Origin: Methanosarcinaceae archaeon
Lineage (GTDB): Archaea; Halobacteriota; Methanosarcinia; Methanosarcinales; Methanosarcinaceae
DNA length: 18,575 nucleotides
Reading direction: 5' to 3'
Assembly (NCBI GenBank): GCA_017613335.1
Contig: JAGAEB010000069.1
Coordinates: 1 to 18,575 of the forward strand
In this document: one piece after another, positions 13,000 to 18,575 of the stretch
How the letters are laid out: every line of letters begins with the position of its first letter
How positions within the stretch are numbered: the first letter of the stretch is position 1
Position numbers and translations under genes: made by a program
Notes under the pieces: model-generated
The model's database searches: none
Seen by the model: only the letters and a program-made list of their open reading frames with translations
What the model was told of the DNA's origin: nothing

Positions 13000-14799
13000 A
13001 TGGACAGAGAAGATGCACGGGAAGGACCGGAAAAAAGAGAGACAGAAACAAATGATATGCAGGCGGGAATAATGAACACGGAAGCCGGATCGTCTGCCGG
13101 AGAAGCCGGAACGGCCGGATCGTCTGCCGGAACATCTGTCAAAACAGCCGGCCTGAAGCAGGTCTTCAGGCCGACGGACTGTCTGTTTCCGCCGGAAGAG
13201 GATTTCGGGACGGGCATTTTCGGGGAAGGTCTTCCGGGATCCGTCTTTTCATCGGGATTTGCCGGAGACAAGGATGTGATCATCTTTTCAAGACCGTTCC
13301 GTCGTCTTCAGGATAAGACGCAGATCTATCCGGGGGAGATGAACGATCATTACAGGACACGGCTGACCCATTCTCTGGAAGTGGCCCACATTGCGGAACT
13401 GATGGCGCGTCTTTTGGGCGCGGATGCAGATCTGACAGCAGCGATCGCTCTCGGTCACGATCTCGGGCATACGCCTTTCGGACATCGGGGCGAGCGTGTT
13501 CTTCATGAGATCATGTCGGGCCGTGAAACCGGACTGCTCCCGGAGCAGCTGCCTCTCAGATACGGCGGTTTCCGTCACAATTACCACGGTGTCCGTCTGC
13601 TCGACTTTATTGAAACACACCGTGTCGGCGTTTACGGCAGAAATCTGTGCTGGCAGACGCTGGAAGGTATCCTGAAGCATACGAAGACAAACGGTGAACA
13701 ATATGATCTTTCAAGATTCATCCATCCGGAAAGAGATCCTTCATGCCTTTTCCCTGAAACGGATTTTTCTGTGACGCTCGAAGGGCAGATCGTTGCTGCG
13801 GCAGATGAGATCGCCCAGAGACAGCAGGATCTGGATGACGCCGCCAAAAACAAGGAAACGAAACTCAGTTCAGAAAATATAAGGGATCAGCTGATCAGGA
13901 TATCCGGAAAAATCCTTGAAAGGCACAGAAATGATCCGGAAAATGAACGTCCCCTCCTTTTCCTGCGGAAACTGCACGATGATCTGGAAAGGACGAAACA
14001 GGACAGAAGTCTGTTCCTCGGGGATCATCTCATCCGCTGCCTGACGGAATATTATGTTTCGGATGTCTGTTTCGAAGCGCAGCGCCGCTGTCAGGAGGAC
14101 GGTGAGCTGACACGTCAGACATTCGTTCAGCTCCGTAAGGGATGCAGTCTTTCAGATGAAAGAGGCACCTGCGTCATTCTCTGCAGAAAGATCGCAGATC
14201 TTTCCGCTGTCGGCAAAGAAACGGACGACAGTCTGAAGAAATGGATCAGCTGCCGCATCAGCGTTGCATCTGACGTGAATATATTCGATGAACGCGCGGA
14301 AAATGTGATCCGGCAGCTTTTCCGGTCTCTTTACAAAAATCCGCTTCAGCTTCCGGGCTATGAAAGAACGCGTCTGGAAATGTTCCTGAAAAGAAATGCG
14401 GAAATATACGATGTTGAATTCCGGAACGAAGGCGTCATTTTCGGAACGGATGGTGATGACGATACCGATGAGACGGGAGAGACTGTCCTTCAGTCGCAGA
14501 TCAGTCTCCGGAATTCGTCCGGCGCAGCCTTCCGCCGGCTGACAGACATCATGAAACTCAGGATTTCAGCAGATGAGATCGTCATTCCGGAAAATGTCGA
14601 CATTTCCGTCTTTTCGGATGTATCATATCTGAACAGCATCCTGAAAATGCCGGTCTCTGAAATGAAAGAAGAAGAGAGATTCGTCCGCGCCTGTCTCGAA
14701 AACAACTTTGCTCTTCTGTCAGTCATCTGCAGCTATATCGCCGGAATGACGGACAATTATGCTGTCAGAGAATTCAGAAAATTCTTCATCCCCGGGTAA
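13000..14799 (+). CDS. HD-domain dNTP triphosphohydrolase-like protein (dGTPase family)
   Basis: 599 residues. After a low-complexity Ser/Ala/Gly/Glu N-terminus (1-50, with an internal GSSAG duplication), the core matches deoxyguanosinetriphosphate triphosphohydrolases: FSRPFRRLQDKTQIYP (96-111), YRTRLTHSLEVAHIA with His124, LGHDLGHTPFGHRGE with His153-Asp154, His157 and His162, FRHNYHGVRLL (191-201), and EGQIVAAADEIAQRQQDLDDA (from 261) with Asp269. These supply the H...HD...D metal site plus the catalytic His region. Family enzymes split dNTPs into deoxynucleoside and triphosphate, controlling dNTP pools or acting in phage defence. The C-terminal ~300 residues are mostly helical, with several cysteines (CFEAQRRCQ, KGCSLSDERGTCVILC), and a Asp/Glu-rich acidic loop DGDDDTDETGE. 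The nucleotide specificity cannot be read from sequence. No terminator hairpin is obvious after the stop. Confidence 0.88.
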   Translation: MDREDAREGPEKRETETNDMQAGIMNTEAGSSAGEAGTAGSSAGTSVKTAGLKQVFRPTDCLFPPEEDFGTGIFGEGLPGSVFSSGFAGDKDVIIFSRPFRRLQDKTQIYPGEMNDHYRTRLTHSLEVAHIAELMARLLGADADLTAAIALGHDLGHTPFGHRGERVLHEIMSGRETGLLPEQLPLRYGGFRHNYHGVRLLDFIETHRVGVYGRNLCWQTLEGILKHTKTNGEQYDLSRFIHPERDPSCLFPETDFSVTLEGQIVAAADEIAQRQQDLDDAAKNKETKLSSENIRDQLIRISGKILERHRNDPENERPLLFLRKLHDDLERTKQDRSLFLGDHLIRCLTEYYVSDVCFEAQRRCQEDGELTRQTFVQLRKGCSLSDERGTCVILCRKIADLSAVGKETDDSLKKWISCRISVASDVNIFDERAENVIRQLFRSLYKNPLQLPGYERTRLEMFLKRNAEIYDVEFRNEGVIFGTDGDDDTDETGETVLQSQISLRNSSGAAFRRLTDIMKLRISADEIVIPENVDISVFSDVSYLNSILKMPVSEMKEEERFVRACLENNFALLSVICSYIAGMTDNYAVREFRKFFIPG

Positions 14800-14945
14800 A
14801 AAGCCGGAAAAAAGACAAAGAAGAATGGGACGGTATCCCTGAAAGACATTGAAAGACATGAAAACACATATAAAGCAGAAATGTCTGAAAAACAAAAGTA
14901 TGAAATACATCTTAATTTGATGAATAAATTGAAAAATGATGTAAG

Positions 14946-15124
14946 GCAACAGAAAACAAAAAATAATGAAAAAACAACAAAAAATAATGAAAAAACAACA
15001 GAAAACAAAAAACGATGAAAAAACAACAGAAAACAAAAAATAATGAAAAAACAACAGAAAACAAAAAATAATAAAAAACAACAGAAAAAGAAAGATAATG
15101 AAAAACGACAGAAAATGAAAGATA
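14946..15124. repeat. A-rich 27-28 bp tandem repeat array, about 6.5 copies
   Basis: Units start near 14946, 14974 (a 21-bp short copy lacking GAAAACA), 14995, 15023, 15051, 15078 and 15105. Common words are ACAACAGAAAACAAAA and ATAATGAAAAA. It sits in the 452-bp space between the HD and TPR genes. Open frames through it on either strand are Phe/Ser- or Lys/Asn-rich low complexity and I reject them. The rest of the space is A-rich with no gene seen; AATAAAAATG near 15207-15216 could be part of the TPR promoter. Confidence 0.85.
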
Positions 15125-15251
15125 CCGGAAAAAACGGAATGACTGAAAAACGACATGAAGCCGGAAAAACTGCAGATGATCATAAAGAACCGCAGCTTTG
15201 AAAACAGAATAAAAATGAATGAAACAAAATGAATGAAACGGAGAAAGAACA

Positions 15252-18200
15252 ATGAACCACAATTTATCGGAATATTTTGATATATCACATAAGATCACTG
15301 TTTATTTATCATCCGGAGAGGAATTGACCGGCATACCGGAAGTTTTTGATAAGGATTTTGTTATTCTGGATACGGTCGACAGGAGATATTATCTGCCGTT
15401 TCCGGAGATCCGTTATTTTTGGGCTTATAAAGACGAGACGGCGCCTTTTTCAGCTGTCGGTACGCTGTCCCGCGGGGCGTCCCGCGATCCGGACCCGCTG
15501 GCCTCCGTCAGTTCACGCGTTTCCGGAAAGACGTTTATAAAACCATATCCGTCCAGCATAACGGCAAAGCCCGTCCGTGAAAAAGCAGTTCCGGTAAATC
15601 CGGATGCACCCATCAGATATTTTACGGTGAATACGCAGCTGTCAGAGCTTGTTTCTGACTGGAAGGACCGGGCAGAACATGAAAATGCGGATTCTGAGCC
15701 GGGACAGCCTGAATTTGACTATCCGCGGAACCGTCATGTCATTTATGAAAGATATCAGGAAGACAGAAAGACATGGAGCAGCATCAAAAGCCGTTATCTC
15801 AATGCCGTGAAAAACGGAAATCTGAAAAGCCTTTCAGGACTGGCAGAGGAACTGAAAGTCATTGCGGAAAACCAGCCGGGATCGCCCGAGTTCTGTGAAC
15901 AGGCAGCCCGGCTGAAATATGATGCCGGAGAAATCGGAGAAGCGGCCGATCTCTATCTCAGAGCATTCCGGATCATCCCGCAGCCGGATCTGATCCTCTC
16001 GGCGGCGCTCTGCTTCCGGAAAGCAGGTCCCGTTGAAAATGCCGCCCTCTGTTATGCCGTCTATTTTGATCTGATGATCCCGGAAAACGATTCCGGAAAC
16101 GATGAGAAAACAGGTTACACAATGGCCGGTCTTATTGAAAAGGCGCCCGATGAAGGTTATACGGATTTCCTGGACTGCGTCTACCTGTCCGGCTCTTATC
16201 CGCTCGTATCGGAATTTCTGACAGAACTCTTCCGGAAGACATCCGACAGACCGGCCGCTTACACGCTTCTCAAAAAGACGACAGCGTATCTTCTTCTGAA
16301 AGAAAAAATGTTCGAAAACGGAAAGGAGTTCCTGAAACATGTTTCGGAGATCACTGACAAAAACATCGCTGACGGCATTGCAGGCCCGGAGACCATAGCC
16401 GAGCTTTTAAGTCTGTCATTCAGAAACTGCGGATCGCGCACGGAAAATCTGTCGGCGTTTTCAGAAATGGTCAAAGAAGCCGGACATCTGCAGGAACTTC
16501 TTGAAAAGGAACCGGATGAAGATTCACCTGTTTTCGATGAAAAACCGGACAGTGAGGAAGAAGATCATGCCGGAAATAAGGGCATCTATGTTCCTGAAAA
16601 CAACCGTGTCTTCTCATTCGGACTGATTTATCGCTGGATCCCGTATAACGGCGGATACGGATTCATTTTTGATACGGACCTTTTCAATCCGGAGGTCCCG
16701 CTCCAGGAAGCATTCAATAACGGCAGATATTTCTCTGCGGAAAATGTGGCCGACAATGATCTGCTGAAAGATCTCCGCTATTCCGGGTTCAGCAGCTCAT
16801 CGACATACAGAAAAGACAAGGATCTGGAAAATTATCTCCCTGTTCTTTTCATTCCGAAGGAAATTTCTTCGGAAAATGTTTCGACGAAATTCACGGCGGA
16901 GCATGTCATTCCGGCAACGTCCCTCGAAAACCGTATAAAACTGGCTCTTGAATTCAGGAAAGAGGGAGATATCGAATATGCTCTCAACGTGATGACGGAT
17001 GTGCTGGAAACGGTTCCCGGATACGGGCGGCTGTCTTCGATCTATGAAAGAGCCAGAGATTCGGTCTTCAAAGATGCAGATGTGCCGTCCCTCATCGAAA
17101 AATGGACAGCTGAACTTGATGAGAAAATGAAAAAGGAAGTCGCAGAGAAGAAGGAAGAACTCATCTCTGCCGGATCGGGCGTTCAGACCGAGCCGATGAC
17201 GTCGGAAGAATGGTATTCGGAAGGCATATCGTATCTGAAAGATAATTTCAGGACGAAATCGCCCAACGATCTTGAAAATGCTGAAAAATGCTTTGAAAGA
17301 GCCAGAGAAATGAATCCGGGGCTTTCCAGACATCAGATGGCGGAAGGTTATCTCAGGATGGCCCGGAAAGAATACAAGGAAGCCGTCAGTTCTTTCAGAA
17401 AAGCGCTGAAGATCAATAAAAGAAATTACACCTGCCATATGCTCATCGGGGAGTGCTGTATCAGGATGAGGGAATTTGCGCAGGCGCTTGAAGCACTTGA
17501 TGAAGCGATCGAAATGCGTTCGGATTATCCGGAAGCGCATCTTAAAAAGATTTCCGTCCTCTATCTGACGAAGAGATATCAGGATGCCGTCAGTGAGATT
17601 CAGGCGTCTCTCGTTTTCATGCCTGAAAATGCCTCCCTTTATGTCTGGCTGGCTTCGTCCTGTCTGCGCCGCAAAGAATTTACGAAAGCGCTGTCCGCGA
17701 TTGAAAAAGCGCTTGAGATCTCGCCGAGGGATCCGGAGTGCCTGTTCACGCAGGGTTATATTTATGCGCAGACCGGAAGGCTGTCGGAAGCGGCGGCTGT
17801 CTGGGACGAGACGCTTGCTCTGAATCCGGATGATGTCAAGACGCTTTCCAAGAGGGCCTTTTACCTTTCCCGCTACGGCAATGAGGAAGATGCCGGAAAA
17901 GCCGTCTCTATGATCGAAAAAGCTCTTGCTCTCGGTCCGGAAAATCCGAAGACATGGTATTACAGAGGGTGCGTTTTCCAGAACACGGGAAATTACAGCG
18001 AAGCGATGCGCTCGTTTGAAAAAGCCTATCAGATCGACCCGACCGTCGAACGTGTCATCCGGAATAAAAAAGCCCTTGAAGATTTCCTCGCCGGTGATGA
18101 AACCGCCCTGAAAGCCGGTGATCCGGATGATGACATCCTTGAAGACATGTCTGACGGCAGCGATATGAACGAAGGCAGAAAGGAAATGAAAGAACACGGC

Positions 18201-18380
18201 GGCGGTTTCTCTCCCGAAGTGACGGGCTTCCTGGAAGGCCTGAAGCCCGCAAAGGGAAACCGGAAAAGATCAGAAAGACGAATACACACATCATTCCGGG
18301 CAGAGAGGATACCCGGAACAGATACCCGAAACAAAAAAGAAAGCAGCGGATGGACGATCCGCTGCTTTTTTTATCGATGA
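15252..18380 (+). CDS. Large TPR protein with Sm/Hfq-like N-terminus and cold-shock-like segment
   Basis: 1042 residues. Residues ~11-58 (HKITVYLSSGEELTG, then DFVILDTVDRRYYLPFPEI) have the strand and turn pattern of an Sm/Hfq-like small barrel. A helical, TPR-like region spans ~165-400. Residues ~456-530 contain FGLIYRWIPYNGGYGFI, like strand 1 and the RNP1 motif (Lys/Gly-Gly-Tyr-Gly-Phe-Ile) of cold-shock domains, then YFSAENV. A second helical part (~545-620) leads to a coiled-coil-like stretch (~620-645). About eight canonical TPRs follow (650-955), e.g. AVSSFRKALKINKRN, ALSAIEKALEISPRD, AMRSFEKAYQIDPTV. The tail is charged. It has no signal peptide, so it should be cytoplasmic. I do not recognise a named family; an RNA-linked scaffold is inferred from the two putative RNA-binding folds. 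GGAG eight bases before the ATG is the ribosome binding site. The stop codon lies beyond a terminator hairpin, so the final ~15 residues are suspect. Confidence 0.85.
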   Translation: MNHNLSEYFDISHKITVYLSSGEELTGIPEVFDKDFVILDTVDRRYYLPFPEIRYFWAYKDETAPFSAVGTLSRGASRDPDPLASVSSRVSGKTFIKPYPSSITAKPVREKAVPVNPDAPIRYFTVNTQLSELVSDWKDRAEHENADSEPGQPEFDYPRNRHVIYERYQEDRKTWSSIKSRYLNAVKNGNLKSLSGLAEELKVIAENQPGSPEFCEQAARLKYDAGEIGEAADLYLRAFRIIPQPDLILSAALCFRKAGPVENAALCYAVYFDLMIPENDSGNDEKTGYTMAGLIEKAPDEGYTDFLDCVYLSGSYPLVSEFLTELFRKTSDRPAAYTLLKKTTAYLLLKEKMFENGKEFLKHVSEITDKNIADGIAGPETIAELLSLSFRNCGSRTENLSAFSEMVKEAGHLQELLEKEPDEDSPVFDEKPDSEEEDHAGNKGIYVPENNRVFSFGLIYRWIPYNGGYGFIFDTDLFNPEVPLQEAFNNGRYFSAENVADNDLLKDLRYSGFSSSSTYRKDKDLENYLPVLFIPKEISSENVSTKFTAEHVIPATSLENRIKLALEFRKEGDIEYALNVMTDVLETVPGYGRLSSIYERARDSVFKDADVPSLIEKWTAELDEKMKKEVAEKKEELISAGSGVQTEPMTSEEWYSEGISYLKDNFRTKSPNDLENAEKCFERAREMNPGLSRHQMAEGYLRMARKEYKEAVSSFRKALKINKRNYTCHMLIGECCIRMREFAQALEALDEAIEMRSDYPEAHLKKISVLYLTKRYQDAVSEIQASLVFMPENASLYVWLASSCLRRKEFTKALSAIEKALEISPRDPECLFTQGYIYAQTGRLSEAAAVWDETLALNPDDVKTLSKRAFYLSRYGNEEDAGKAVSMIEKALALGPENPKTWYYRGCVFQNTGNYSEAMRSFEKAYQIDPTVERVIRNKKALEDFLAGDETALKAGDPDDDILEDMSDGSDMNEGRKEMKEHGGGFSPEVTGFLEGLKPAKGNRKRSERRIHTSFRAERIPGTDTRNKKESSGWTIRCFFYR
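18341..18372 (+). terminator. Intrinsic terminator at the end of the TPR gene
   Basis: AAGCAGCGGAT (18341-18351) and ATCCGCTGCTT (18357-18367) form a perfect 11-bp stem with loop GGACG, running into TTTTTTT (18366-18372). It has textbook form. Unusually it lies within the last codons of the TPR frame, whose TGA is at 18378-18380. Confidence 0.85.
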
Positions 18381-18464
18381 TGAGCGGCGTCCTTTATGAT
18401 TGACTGAAACGGAACAGGGATAAGATCAACACAGGCAACGAAGGACAGGACAGGCAGTGCCGAT

Positions 18465-18575
18465 CACGGCAGACAGTGCAGTCACGGCAGACAGTGCAGT
18501 CACGGCAGACAGTGCAGTCACGGCAGACAGTGCAGTCACGGCAGACAGTGCAGTCACGGCAAACAGTGCAGTCAC
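18465..18575. repeat. 18-bp tandem repeat, six copies, running off the window
   Basis: Unit CACGGCAGACAGTGCAGT is perfect at 18465-18536 (four copies) and 18537-18554; the sixth (18555-18572) has one change (AAACAG), and a seventh begins at the edge. There are no spacers between the copies. The preceding 18381-18464 holds no gene I can support. Confidence 0.93.

Noticed and set aside
14719..15298. Two Phe/Ser-rich minus-strand frames
   Set aside because: They are produced by the A-rich tandem array read in reverse; low complexity, and they overlap the starts and ends of real genes.
16797..18197. 466-codon open frame on the minus strand
   Set aside because: It is antisense to the TPR gene, with a Phe/Arg-rich composition typical of the reverse of this coding sequence and no recognisable domain.
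18465..18575. CRISPR array
   Set aside because: The 18-bp copies are directly adjacent with no spacers, and no cas gene is present.

Overview
This 18.6 kb window looks like chromosome from an archaeon, most likely a methanogen-type euryarchaeon from a gut or other anaerobic habitat; this placement is inferred. The case for Archaea: box A/TATA-like elements sit about 27 nt ahead of three start codons that have no ribosome binding site (leaderless genes at 1248, 5412 and 12718), other genes use archaeal-style GGTGATC or GGGGTG sites, and the tRNA-thiolation enzyme is of the archaeal NcsA/TtuA type with two zinc motifs. Against it: there are several bacterial-looking hairpin/T-tract terminators, and the GatA catalytic region resembles Mollicutes/Firmicutes versions. 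A bacterial source is therefore not fully excluded. GC content is about one half by eye.

Layout. Bases 1-5412 are all on the minus strand. Read in transcription order they hold an NcsA-type tRNA 2-thiolation protein (4459-5412), a Cys-rich DUF2284 protein (3258-4097), and two paralogous polytopic GT87/DUF2029 glycosyltransferases (1406-3067, and 1-1248 cut by the window edge). Divergent from NcsA, 5653-7656 on the plus strand encodes a GatC-GatA fusion with a Met-Lys-Glu-Asn-Gly repeat inserted in it. It converges on a beta-propeller lipoprotein (7797-9935, minus) across a compact two-sided terminator. A small HAD-type hydrolase (10403-10861, plus) converges on a HEAT-like protein (10712-12718, minus) whose frame appears shifted near its end. 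Then come, on the plus strand, an HD-domain dNTP triphosphohydrolase-like protein (13000-14799) and a 1042-residue TPR protein (15252-18380) with an Sm/Hfq-like N-terminus and a cold-shock-like GYGFI segment.

The most striking general property is that most longer intergenic regions carry their own short tandem-repeat array, each with a different unit: 25 bp at 3166, 22 bp at 4331, 13 bp at 5461, 20/40 bp at 10001, 24 bp at 12790, about 28 bp at 14946 and 18 bp at 18465. Repeats also intrude into coding regions (12 bp in the DUF2284 gene, 15 bp in gatA). This points to a genome with pervasive minisatellite formation.

Functionally the window is a set of mostly independent transcription units, not one operon. 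Two divergent genes act on tRNA (wobble-U thiolation and Gln/Asn transamidation). Others concern the cell surface (GT87 pair, lipoprotein) and nucleotide pools (HD protein). The scaffolds (HEAT, TPR) have unknown partners. I saw no tRNA, rRNA, CRISPR array or insertion sequence. The best candidate for an undescribed function is the Sm-like/cold-shock-like/TPR protein.
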